Source of the DNA: Patescibacteria group bacterium
GTDB taxonomy: Bacteria > Patescibacteriota > Minisyncoccia > Phycocordibacterales > DATDWN01
Reading direction: 5' to 3'
Length of the DNA: 18,791 bases
Assembly: GCA_030916785.1 (NCBI GenBank)
Contig: JAUPVY010000002.1
Span: 1 to 18,791, forward strand
Positions 6,756 through 13,357 of this stretch are shown here, piece after piece (the first letter of the stretch is position 1; every line of letters starts with the position of its first letter). The notes beneath the pieces are model-generated. The model was not told where the DNA came from, did not search any database, and was given only the letters and a program-made list of their open reading frames with translations. The position numbers and the translations under genes were made by a program.

Positions 6756-7453
6756 TGAGTAATAAGAAAATACCTTATAACGAGAAGCAATACGATTCTT
6801 TTGCTGGTGAATTTAAACTTGCCCAACAAAAGTTTTACTCTAAAAAGAATGAATCTAGAGAAGTTTTATATTCTCTCCTGAGTCTGTCATTGAGAGGTAA
6901 AAAGCTTTTGGATGTTGGGTGTGGTTTTGGTAAGGATTTACTGTATTACAAGGAAAACGGAGCTGATGTTTTTGGGATTGATATATCAAAAAAAATGATT
7001 CAATCTGCAAAAGAGGCCACAAAGATGGAAAATCTGTCCATGCAGGATTACTCAAAAACAAATTTTAAGTCTGACTTTTTTGATGTTGTCGTAAGTCGTT
7101 ATGCGCTTCAATATAAAAAAGATCTTAAGTCCACTTTTACAGAATTACACAGAATATTGAAACCTGGTGGCGTTTTTATTTTTCTGGTTTCACATCCACT
7201 ACTTGGGTATGTTGCAAGAAAAGAGAAAAATTATAACAAGCAAGAGGTCGTTAGTATACCGCTTTTTAATGGGCAGATAATTACCAAAGAACCAACACAC
7301 ACTCTGACCGACTATCTTAGTGATTTTATGCTAAGCAACTTTACTCTGGAGTTTTTGGTAGAAGGTAAAAAAACAGAAAACAAATTTCCGGGCCAGAATG
7401 TCCCCGACTTTATTTGTTTTAAATTCAAAAAGAATAAAAGTAGTCGAAATTAA
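6755..7453 (+). CDS. Class I SAM-dependent methyltransferase
   Basis: A 232-residue Methyltransf_11/25-type enzyme. Motif I is LDVGCGFGK (52-60), the acidic residue after strand 2 is D76 in VFGIDIS, motif IV-like FDVVVSRYALQY is 109-120, and the post-motif LKPGG is 135-139. The conserved core is of UbiE/arsenite/small-molecule methyltransferase style; the C-terminal cap (~150-232) gives no clear substrate. It overlaps livK2 by one base and ends at a terminator, so the two form a two-gene operon inside a transporter locus. A link to the ligand of LivK2 is possible but unproven. A role in general small-molecule or lipid methylation is equally open. Confidence 0.82.
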   Translation: MSNKKIPYNEKQYDSFAGEFKLAQQKFYSKKNESREVLYSLLSLSLRGKKLLDVGCGFGKDLLYYKENGADVFGIDISKKMIQSAKEATKMENLSMQDYSKTNFKSDFFDVVVSRYALQYKKDLKSTFTELHRILKPGGVFIFLVSHPLLGYVARKEKNYNKQEVVSIPLFNGQIITKEPTHTLTDYLSDFMLSNFTLEFLVEGKKTENKFPGQNVPDFICFKFKKNKSSRN

Positions 7454-7458
7454 ACAAG

Positions 7459-7482
7459 AAACCACCTTCTGGGTGGTTTTTT
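7459..7482 (+). terminator. Terminator after livK2-methyltransferase
   Basis: AAACCACC (7459-7466) pairs with GGTGGTTT (7472-7479) and a T-run follows. The stem is nearly the same as those at 5544 and 13312. Confidence 0.88.
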
Positions 7483-7483
7483 G

Positions 7484-7512
7484 TTGAGAAATACATGGAA
7501 TGTTGTTAGTAT
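7484..7512 (+). promoter_or_regulatory. livH promoter
   Basis: TTGAGA (7484-7489), 17 bp, TAGTAT (7507-7512). The ATG at 7521 follows 8 nt after the -10, so the transcript should be almost leaderless. The -35 box overlaps the end of the upstream terminator. Confidence 0.5.
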
Positions 7513-7520
7513 TATGACAA

Positions 7521-8387
7521 ATGGACATTATTCCCCAACTTGTCGTCAACAGTATTATCGCCGGAGCCATTTATTCTATGGTGGCACTCGGGTTTAATTT
7601 AATTTATGGCACAGCAAAGTTTTTTGATCTTGGATACGGAGTTTTAACAGCTGTTGGTGGTTATGCTGTTTTTTATTTTTCAAAAACACTAGGACTAGAT
7701 ATTTATCTCAGCATACTACTGGGTGTGTTTATTGCGGGGCTCATCGGTTTCATAGTAGAGAAACTGGTTTATAAAAAATTGAGGGCAAAAAAGGCATCCA
7801 GCATGGTTTTCATGGTTGCGGCTCTGGGTGTCATGACAGCAATCCAGGCAATCATCGCCATTCTTTTCTCAAGCCAGTTTCAAGTTTTTCCCAAAAGCAT
7901 AAACACTGAAACTTACAATATTTTTGGTGGGATTATCACAGGTGTACAGGCCATAATATTTATATCTGGTATCGTAATTATGATCGCACTGGTTTTAGTT
8001 CTTAAATTTACAAAATTTGGCAGAGCCATCAGGGCGGTATCTGATGATGAGGAAGTTTCAAAGATAGTTGGTATAGATACAGACAAAATAATAAGCAAAG
8101 TATTTTTCATTGGTTCTGCTATCGCTGGGCTAACGGGGATATTGGTTGGTTTTGATACGGGCATAGAGCCGACAATGGGCTTTTCCCTACTTCTCAAAGG
8201 AGTCATAGCTTCTATCATTGGTGGTGTTGGAAATATTTACGGTGGTGTTTTGGGGGCCTTCTTCCTCGGCTTTATTGAAAACTTTGGTATTTGGAAAATC
8301 TCCGGTGAGTGGAAAGATGCTATTTCATTTGCAGTTCTAATCCTCTTCCTTCTCCTCCGCCCTCAAGGCATTTTTGGCAAAAAATAA
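7521..8387 (+). CDS. livH: LivH-type ABC permease
   Basis: A 288-residue, very hydrophobic permease of the branched-chain amino acid type, with about eight membrane segments. The N-terminus (INSIIAGAIYSMVALGFNLIYG-like, residues 10-30) is the LivH hallmark. The cytoplasmic coupling loop GRAIRAVSDDEEVSKIVGID (~168-187) is the EAA-like site that contacts the ATPases. The end LLLRPQGIFGKK is also typical of the family. It should pair with LivM (11549-12412) to form the transport channel. It is separated from livM by 3 kb containing a foreign-composition gene, trmB2 and livK3, so livH and livM are not in one operon. LivH is the only copy here and presumably serves all four receptors. Confidence 0.93.
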   Translation: MDIIPQLVVNSIIAGAIYSMVALGFNLIYGTAKFFDLGYGVLTAVGGYAVFYFSKTLGLDIYLSILLGVFIAGLIGFIVEKLVYKKLRAKKASSMVFMVAALGVMTAIQAIIAILFSSQFQVFPKSINTETYNIFGGIITGVQAIIFISGIVIMIALVLVLKFTKFGRAIRAVSDDEEVSKIVGIDTDKIISKVFFIGSAIAGLTGILVGFDTGIEPTMGFSLLLKGVIASIIGGVGNIYGGVLGAFFLGFIENFGIWKISGEWKDAISFAVLILFLLLRPQGIFGKK

Positions 8388-8401
8388 AGTATAAAATAGG
8401 C

Positions 8402-8430
8402 TTGACAATAAATCAAGACTATGCTACAAT
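8402..8430 (+). promoter_or_regulatory. Consensus promoter of the 8494 GC-rich gene
   Basis: Perfect TTGACA (8402-8407), 17 bp, TACAAT (8425-8430). The ~57 nt leader holds a hairpin AGCGTC-ACTC-GACGCT (8448-8463) and a strong Shine-Dalgarno GAGGAG (8481-8486), 7 nt before the ATG at 8494. This is probably one of the strongest expression signals in the window. Confidence 0.85.
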
Positions 8431-8493
8431 ACACTAGGAATAAGTAGAGCGTCACTCGACGCTTTGTTCTATCACATCTTGAGGAGAAAAACC

Positions 8494-9351
8494 ATGAAGA
8501 AGGCCCTGTTCGCCGTCCTGTTCATTCTGTCGCTCACCTCCTTGGCATCGGCCAAGGACTCTGTGCTCTGCACGGTGGTTGCGCCTGAGGGTGCGATGCT
8601 CGAGAGGTACCCGACGTCGTCGGGGCCGCTCTCGGTCGCGCAAACGGCCGACCTCGGCCTCCACCCCGTTCGCCTCACCGAGGCAACGGAGGTCCTCAAC
8701 CACCAGCGCAACCGCGTTGGTTGCGCTGGTGGATCGTGGAGTGCGGAAACCCTCCCCGCCGGGACCTTGGTTCTGGTGGACAAGGATGGGGTCCTGCGCT
8801 ACAAGCAGGATTGCGGGAACCGTCTCGTGGTTGTGCCCGCAAAGGCACAGGCCACGATCGTTCCGCCAGTGCCCCCTGCCAAGGGCGGTGGTGATGCGGA
8901 CGCAACACCTCCCGCCTCGGGTGAGGACGGTGGCTGGATGGGTTGGTGGACGCCCGGTGGGCTGTTGAGGGACATCATCATGTTCCTCCTCGGGCTTTCC
9001 CTCCTCATCGCGGTCGGCTTGGTTCTGTGGTGGTTGTTGCTCCACTTGCTCGATTGGTTGCGTGAGCATGCACCAATTCGGCCGGTGGGTCCAGCACCCG
9101 CCCCGGTAGCACCAGTCGTATCGCCCACACTCGTGGCGCCACCAGTGGTGGTTGGGCCAGCACCTGGCCCAGTGCCGGTTCGGACGATTCGTCGTTTCGG
9201 GCCGTTCATGGCAGTCAATGTGACTGACATGGGGGCGGACGGTTTCCGAGTGGTGGCCGACGGCCACTACCTCGGGACCTTCAACCCAAGCCATACGGTC
9301 TCCACCGAAGACGCCGGCCCTGCCGGACACTACGTGGTAGTCACCACGTAG
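8494..9351 (+). CDS. GC-rich exported/membrane protein of unknown function
   Basis: A 285-residue protein I do not recognise. Residues 1-20 form a classic signal peptide (MKKALFAVLFILSLTSLASA). A small exported domain (~21-115) carries C26, C77 and C107 and the stretch LPAGTLVLVDKDGVLRYKQD. A Gly/Pro-rich linker follows (~122-158), one strong membrane helix (~160-185), a Pro/Val/Ala-rich linker (~194-229) and a C-terminal domain (~230-285). An upstream in-frame TTG (8464) is not the start because the Shine-Dalgarno lies after it. The gene is far richer in G+C than everything around it, uses different codons, and is a closed unit with its own promoter and double hairpin end. It is inserted between livH and trmB2 and looks acquired; a transport role is not implied. 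Confidence 0.75.
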   Translation: MKKALFAVLFILSLTSLASAKDSVLCTVVAPEGAMLERYPTSSGPLSVAQTADLGLHPVRLTEATEVLNHQRNRVGCAGGSWSAETLPAGTLVLVDKDGVLRYKQDCGNRLVVVPAKAQATIVPPVPPAKGGGDADATPPASGEDGGWMGWWTPGGLLRDIIMFLLGLSLLIAVGLVLWWLLLHLLDWLREHAPIRPVGPAPAPVAPVVSPTLVAPPVVVGPAPGPVPVRTIRRFGPFMAVNVTDMGADGFRVVADGHYLGTFNPSHTVSTEDAGPAGHYVVVTT

Positions 9352-9368
9352 TAAGTAGTTCCTTCCCC

Positions 9369-9393
9369 CCACCTGAACTTGTGGTTCAGGTGG
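9369..9393 (+). other. Perfect hairpin after the GC-rich gene
   Basis: CCACCTGAAC (9369-9378) and GTTCAGGTGG (9384-9393) form a 10 bp stem with a 5-nt loop and no T-run. It probably protects the transcript end or precedes the true terminator at 9402. Confidence 0.7.
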
Positions 9394-9401
9394 AAGATCA
9401 A

Positions 9402-9436
9402 AGGGTGTTCAGCGCAATGCTGGGCACTCTTTTTTA
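9402..9436 (+). terminator. Terminator of the GC-rich gene
   Basis: AGGGTGTTCAGC pairs (with G-T wobbles) with GCTGGGCACTCT around GCAAT, followed by TTTTTT. On the other strand it may also stop trmB2 transcription. Confidence 0.8.
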
Positions 9437-9443
9437 GTACAAA

Positions 9444-10205
9444 TTAATTACCTCCCCCAGTTTCCCAGAGATTATTAAATAGATTTAAATAAGACTTAGC
9501 TAAGGCCTTGTTTTTTATCATTATTGCGGTTACAGGTTGGCGATCATCGGAGTAAATAATATTTAAAACAGTGTCTATTTCTGGATAAATATGAATTCCA
9601 GCGGGGTTTTCTGTATTGGACGATAGATATTTTATCTCATATATTCCTTCTGCATCAGCCAGGGATTTAATGGATGACTTCTGGTCCTCATACGAAATCA
9701 TTTTTATTTTGATTTCTTGAGCAAAGGCGACGTTGTGGTATTTTTTCCATATTGGAATCATGGTGTTTTTCATAAATTCCTCCCCTCCTGTTCCCATGAT
9801 GTATTTCGTAGATCCTTTAGGAAGTCTGTTTATTAACCCAGTTAACAATTTCAAATATTCGTCGTTACCCTGGTGAATTGTTATTTCCTGTTTGTCTTTT
9901 GGGATTGATTTTTCGATTTCTTCTACAACCTCTTTGGCTAAATTTGTTTTTTCACTAAAATCATCAACCAAAAATTGAGGATTGTTTGCACTGAAGTTCT
10001 TTTTGCTCTTAATCTCCTGCTCCATCACAAGTTTTTTGGCTACAAGGTGACTTAGTGATGTATAAACCAGATTTCGATGTAGCCCTGTTTCCTTGATTAT
10101 TGAGTCAGCCGAGCAGTTCCCGATTTTTATTAATGCAATATATACATCGGCATCATTAGGGGTAAAGCCAAGGGTTTTCAGGGAATCTTTTATATTATTA
10201 GCCAT
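9444..10205 (-). CDS. TrmB-family transcriptional regulator 2
   Basis: A 253-residue regulator with an N-terminal winged helix (FTPNDADVYIALIKIGNCSA, then IIKETGLHRNLVYTSLSHLV; residues ~14-62). A linker helix (~80-105) follows, then a sensor domain starting ITIHQGNDEYLKLL with the later block KGSTKYIMGTGGEEF. It matches trmB1 in layout but not closely in sequence, so the ligand is probably different. It is divergent from livK3 across a gap of about 115 bp, the same arrangement as trmB1/livK1. The start at 10205 is the only suitable ATG; its own promoter is weak by eye. It probably controls livK3 and possibly itself. Confidence 0.85.
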   Translation of the reverse strand: MANNIKDSLKTLGFTPNDADVYIALIKIGNCSADSIIKETGLHRNLVYTSLSHLVAKKLVMEQEIKSKKNFSANNPQFLVDDFSEKTNLAKEVVEEIEKSIPKDKQEITIHQGNDEYLKLLTGLINRLPKGSTKYIMGTGGEEFMKNTMIPIWKKYHNVAFAQEIKIKMISYEDQKSSIKSLADAEGIYEIKYLSSNTENPAGIHIYPEIDTVLNIIYSDDRQPVTAIMIKNKALAKSYLNLFNNLWETGGGN

Positions 10206-10241
10206 GTATTTAGTGTATCATAGTTCTGTCATCTAAAACAG

Positions 10242-10271
10242 TTGACAAAAGTAGGTATAGTATGATATACT
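10242..10271 (+). promoter_or_regulatory. livK3 promoter
   Basis: TTGACA (10242-10247), 18 bp, TATACT (10266-10271) preceded by TGA. The predicted leader of ~40 nt supports the start at 10321. Confidence 0.65.
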
Positions 10272-10284
10272 TATATACGTAAGT
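10269..10284. promoter_or_regulatory. Short inverted repeat at the livK3 start site, candidate operator
   Basis: ACTTA (10269-10273) and TAAGT (10280-10284) flank TATACG, overlapping the end of the -10 box and the expected transcription start. It is a possible TrmB2 site, weak on sequence alone. Confidence 0.3.
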
Positions 10285-10320
10285 CAAGTGATTATAAATT
10301 ATAAAATAATTATCAAATAT

Positions 10321-11457
10321 ATGGCTAAGAACAATAGTATTATATTGAAGATTGTAGCGGGTCTCGTTGTGCTTGCGGTTCTATACTTTGGAGGCAATGC
10401 GGTTTTTAACAACAACACCTCAGAAACTGGTCCAATTAAAATTGGCTACATCGGTCCCCTAACGGGTCCATCGGCCGTACTAGGTATGGATGCCGTTAAG
10501 GCGGTTGAGATAGCGGTCAGCGAAGCAAACGCAAAAGGTGGAATAGATGGTAGACAAATAGAGCTTTTGATTGAAGATGACCAATATCTAACAAAAAACA
10601 CGGTATCTGCCTATGACAAGCTGGTTCACACAGATAAGGTCAAAATACTCTTAGTTGCGTCATACGGCGGAATGTTTGCGGTTAAAGATCGGGCTTTAAG
10701 AGACGATGTTCTGATAATAAACCCATTAGATTGTAATAAAGATGTTGCAGACGCAGACAAAAACATTCTATGTCTTGCTACCGAAACAGAGTCAATCGGA
10801 CGAGTTTTGGCTGGCCAGATGTTGGATGAGGGTAGAGAGACGGCGGGTATAATGTATTCAACCAAAGACACATTTATGGCACTGGTTGCCGACTCTTTCA
10901 AAAAGGCGTTTGAGGCAAAAGGTGGGAAGGTGTTGGTGGAATCATTTAACTATGAAGATGATGATTTCAGAACACAAATACTCAAGCTTAAAGAAATGGA
11001 AGTCTTCGTTCTTTTGGGTCATGACGAGGTTGGGTTGATAATGAAACAGGTTGGAACTCTGGGAATGGACAAACCGTTCTTTACGACCGGAACTATCACA
11101 AGCCCTGTGGCACAGGAATTGGCCGGTGGAAATGAAGAAGATACAGTGTTCGCTTTCTGGGAAGCCGATGCAAAAAATCAAAAAGCAAAGGAATTTAATG
11201 ACAAATTTACTAAACTGGTTGGAAGAGGTCCAATCCTATCTTTAACCACTCATCCAGCCTATGATGTGGTCAAGATTCTAACTGATGTGGTTTTACCAAA
11301 AACAAAATCTACTGATGCAGATAAGGTAAAGGCGGAGTTGCTAAAAGTGGTCAACTACGAAGGTGTCACTGGCAAAGTAACCTTTAGCAAGGAAGGTCTA
11401 GCGCCAATACAAGAGAAAGCATTCAGGTTGATGGGTGGAGTACCAGTAAAAATCTAA
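10321..11457 (+). CDS. livK: LivK-type substrate-binding protein 3 (membrane-anchored)
   Basis: A 378-residue Leu/Ile/Val-binding-family receptor. The start is taken at MAKNNSIILK (10321), because an in-frame GTG at 10288 would add 11 residues ahead of a normal anchor and lies closer to the promoter. The membrane anchor spans ~8-27, without a lipobox. Family blocks are IGYIGPLTGPSAVLGMDAVK (41-60) and NAKGGIDGRQIELLIEDD (70-87). The first-lobe KC/C pair of livK1 and livK2 is absent; instead LDCNKDVADADKNILC supplies two cysteines. It is divergent from trmB2 and closed by a strong terminator. It is one of four alternative receptors for the single LivHMGF core; the ligand is unknown. Confidence 0.9.
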   Translation: MAKNNSIILKIVAGLVVLAVLYFGGNAVFNNNTSETGPIKIGYIGPLTGPSAVLGMDAVKAVEIAVSEANAKGGIDGRQIELLIEDDQYLTKNTVSAYDKLVHTDKVKILLVASYGGMFAVKDRALRDDVLIINPLDCNKDVADADKNILCLATETESIGRVLAGQMLDEGRETAGIMYSTKDTFMALVADSFKKAFEAKGGKVLVESFNYEDDDFRTQILKLKEMEVFVLLGHDEVGLIMKQVGTLGMDKPFFTTGTITSPVAQELAGGNEEDTVFAFWEADAKNQKAKEFNDKFTKLVGRGPILSLTTHPAYDVVKILTDVVLPKTKSTDADKVKAELLKVVNYEGVTGKVTFSKEGLAPIQEKAFRLMGGVPVKI

Positions 11458-11482
11458 ACAACACAACAAACGCAATAAACAC

Positions 11483-11508
11483 AAAACCCCGAGATTCTCG
11501 GGGTTTTT
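11483..11508 (+). terminator. Terminator after livK3
   Basis: AAAACCCCGAG pairs with CTCGGGGTTTT around a 3-nt loop; a T-run follows. Confidence 0.92.
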
Positions 11509-11518
11509 GTTTTGGCTC

Positions 11519-11547
11519 AATACTGATATAATTTTTGTATCAGTATT
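11519..11547 (+). promoter_or_regulatory. livM promoter inside a 10 bp inverted repeat, probable operator
   Basis: Extended -10 TGATATAAT (11524-11532) lies within AATACTGATA (11519-11528) and its exact inverse TATCAGTATT (11538-11547), 9 bp apart. A protein bound here would cover the -10 box and start site. The livM ATG is two bases beyond, so the repeat also lies at the ribosome entry site. Confidence 0.6.
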
Positions 11548-11548
11548 T

Positions 11549-12415
11549 ATGGAATACTTAATACACATCGGAATACTAATAGGAATCTACTCAATACTGG
11601 CTTTGTCGCTCAACCTTACTGTTGGGTTTACTGGTCTTCTTTCTATTACCCAGGCAGCGTTCTACGGTATCGGTGCCTATGTTACAGCCATACTCCTCAC
11701 CTCTTACGGTATGAATTTTTTCTTGTCTATTCTGGTCGGGATGTTTATTTCTGGGGTAATCAGTTTTATTATCGGTTTTGTTCTGTCTCGGTTTGATGGT
11801 GATTATTTCGCCCTTGGCTCTTTTGGTTTCAATATTATTGTTTATAGTATCTTTTTGAACTGGCAAAGTCTGACTCGTGGACCCTTGGGTATTCCAGGAA
11901 TATCAAAACCAGAGTTGTTTGGTTTGGATTTTAATGAAAATATTGTTTTTCTTGGCCTTGTGACTATTTTCGCTCTACTAGCATATCTGCTGTCTGAGTT
12001 TATCGTTAATTCATCGTTCGGTAGAGTGCTGAAGGCAATTCGTGAAGATGAAAAAGTAATTCAAGTGTATGGATACAATACGTTATTTTACAAACTAACC
12101 ATTTTTGTCATTGGCGCTACCTTTGCCTCTATTGCGGGTGCTTTCTTTGCTTCTTATATAACATATGTTGATCCATCTAGCTTTGCTCTGTCTGAATCAA
12201 TATTTATACTGGCCATTATTATTCTCGGGGGTTTAGCCAACAACAAAGGCGCAGTGCTTGGAGCATTCTGTTTAATTATCTTGCCTGAACTTTTGCGTTT
12301 TGTAGGTTTCTCCTCTGATATCGCTGCTCAAATGCGACAAGTGACGTACGGACTCATACTTGTCTTGCTAATGCTCTATCGCCCACAAGGGCTTTTGGGT
12401 GAGTATAAGTTGTAG
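11549..12415 (+). CDS. livM: LivM-type ABC permease
   Basis: A 288-residue second permease subunit, partner of LivH. The start at 11549 (MEYLIHIGILIGIYSILALS) is chosen because the reading frame's earlier start at 11507 would lie inside the terminator and promoter. The LivM signature NLTVGFTGLLSITQAAFYGIG (~22-42) is clear, with about eight membrane helices. The coupling loop GRVLKAIREDEKVIQVYGYN lies at ~157-176 and the end is YRPQGLLGEYKL. It is followed by a 9-bp tandem repeat array and then livG, which has its own promoter. Its promoter palindrome suggests it is regulated separately from the receptors. Confidence 0.93.
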   Translation: MEYLIHIGILIGIYSILALSLNLTVGFTGLLSITQAAFYGIGAYVTAILLTSYGMNFFLSILVGMFISGVISFIIGFVLSRFDGDYFALGSFGFNIIVYSIFLNWQSLTRGPLGIPGISKPELFGLDFNENIVFLGLVTIFALLAYLLSEFIVNSSFGRVLKAIREDEKVIQVYGYNTLFYKLTIFVIGATFASIAGAFFASYITYVDPSSFALSESIFILAIIILGGLANNKGAVLGAFCLIILPELLRFVGFSSDIAAQMRQVTYGLILVLLMLYRPQGLLGEYKL

Positions 12416-12417
12416 TA

Positions 12418-12449
12418 AAAGTTTATAAAGTCTATAAAGTTCGTAAAGT
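12418..12449 (+). repeat. 9-bp tandem repeats after livM
   Basis: A partial AAAGT is followed by three 9-nt units TTATAAAGT, CTATAAAGT and TCGTAAAGT, beginning 3 nt after the livM stop. The same unit type recurs after livG. Confidence 0.75.
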
Positions 12450-12487
12450 GAAACACAGTCCCCAAACTACCCCCAAAAGGGGTATTT

Positions 12488-12496
12488 TGGTATAAT
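12488..12496 (+). promoter_or_regulatory. livG extended -10 promoter
   Basis: TGG-TATAAT (12488-12496) lies 7 nt before the livG ATG, which predicts a leaderless transcript. A small TACCCC/GGGGTA hairpin sits over the -35 region. Confidence 0.5.
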
Positions 12497-12503
12497 TTAG
12501 CAA

Positions 12504-13256
12504 ATGCCAATTCTAGAAACTAAAAAAATAACAAAACATTTTGACGGAGTTTATGCTATTGATGGTCTTTCTGTCGGGTTTGAGGAGGGTAAAATAACCG
12601 GTCTTATTGGCCCAAACGGTTCTGGTAAATCAACATTGATTAATCTACTAACCGGCACATTCCCTTTTGATAAAGGCTCAGTCGTTTTTTCCTCGTCTGA
12701 AGAAGTGAAGGAGCTTTTACCTTATGAGGTTTCTGATTATGGTATCACTCGTACTTTTCAAGATGTCAGACTTTTTGAACAAATGCCTGTTATAGATAAT
12801 ATTTTAGTTGTTTTAACAAAAAGAAATGTTGTTAGTTCCCTATTTGAAAAACATAAAAAGTTTCATTTAGATAAAGCCGAAGAGGTGTTAAAAAAGGTAA
12901 ATCTGTGGGAAAAGAGAGATGAACTAGCAGTTAACCTATCTTATGGTCAGAGAAAGTTATTGGAGATAGGTAGAATATTAGCTATGTCAGATGGTTTCGG
13001 AAACAATAGCAACATCTTCTTTTTCGATGAACCATTTGCCGGTCTATTTCCCGAAATGAGAAAAATAGTAATTGGAGTAATTGAACATCTGAAACAACAA
13101 GGAAAAACAGTTGTTCTGGTAGAGCACAACATAGATATCATCCGCGAGCTCTGCGATCATGTTATTGTTTTGGATAACGGTAAGCTACTGGCAGAAGGTA
13201 CTCCCGACGAAGCCCTGGCCAAAAGAGAGGTAATGGATGCGTATTTGGGGGAATAA
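12504..13256 (+). CDS. livG: LivG-type ABC transporter ATPase
   Basis: A 250-residue cytosolic ATPase that powers the Liv transporter. Walker A is GPNGSGKS (36-43), the Q-loop glutamine is Q86 in TRTFQDVRLF, Walker B is IFFFDEP (171-177) and the switch histidine is H208 in LVEHN. The signature motif reads LSYGQ (145-149), the variant common in LivG proteins, in place of LSGGQ. TFQDVRLFEQMPVIDNIL is a LivG hallmark that separates it from LivF. Length is close to the usual ~255. Probably leaderless; followed by tandem repeats and a terminator shared with the convergent livK4. Confidence 0.94.
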   Translation: MPILETKKITKHFDGVYAIDGLSVGFEEGKITGLIGPNGSGKSTLINLLTGTFPFDKGSVVFSSSEEVKELLPYEVSDYGITRTFQDVRLFEQMPVIDNILVVLTKRNVVSSLFEKHKKFHLDKAEEVLKKVNLWEKRDELAVNLSYGQRKLLEIGRILAMSDGFGNNSNIFFFDEPFAGLFPEMRKIVIGVIEHLKQQGKTVVLVEHNIDIIRELCDHVIVLDNGKLLAEGTPDEALAKREVMDAYLGE

Positions 13257-13263
13257 AGAAACA

Positions 13264-13299
13264 GTCGAAAGTTTTTAAAGTCCATAAAGTCCATAAAGT
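13264..13299 (+). repeat. 9-bp tandem repeats after livG
   Basis: Four 9-nt units, GTCGAAAGT, TTTTAAAGT, CCATAAAGT and CCATAAAGT, begin 7 nt after the livG stop. The consensus NNATAAAGT is the same as after livM. Confidence 0.8.
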
Positions 13300-13311
13300 A
13301 AAATACAAATC

Positions 13312-13337
13312 AAAAAACCACCTTGCGGTGGTTTTTT
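13312..13337. terminator. Bidirectional terminator between livG and livK4
   Basis: A perfect 11 bp stem AAAAAACCACC (13312-13322) / GGTGGTTTTTT (13327-13337) with loop TTGC and a T-run on both strands. It serves the convergent genes livG (+) and livK4 (-). Confidence 0.92.
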
Positions 13338-13357
13338 GTTATTCAGAGAAACAGTGA

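Noticed and set aside
8452..9372. Long antisense and alternative-frame ORFs across the GC-rich gene
   Set aside because: High G+C removes stop codons from all frames. Only the frame starting at 8494 has a promoter, Shine-Dalgarno, signal peptide and membrane helix.
10288..10320. GTG at 10288 as the livK3 start
   Set aside because: It would add 11 residues before a normal membrane anchor and leave the start only ~10 nt from the predicted transcription start; ATG at 10321 gives the usual N-terminus.
12418..13299. CRISPR array
   Set aside because: The repeats are only 9 bp with no spacers and no cas genes are present.
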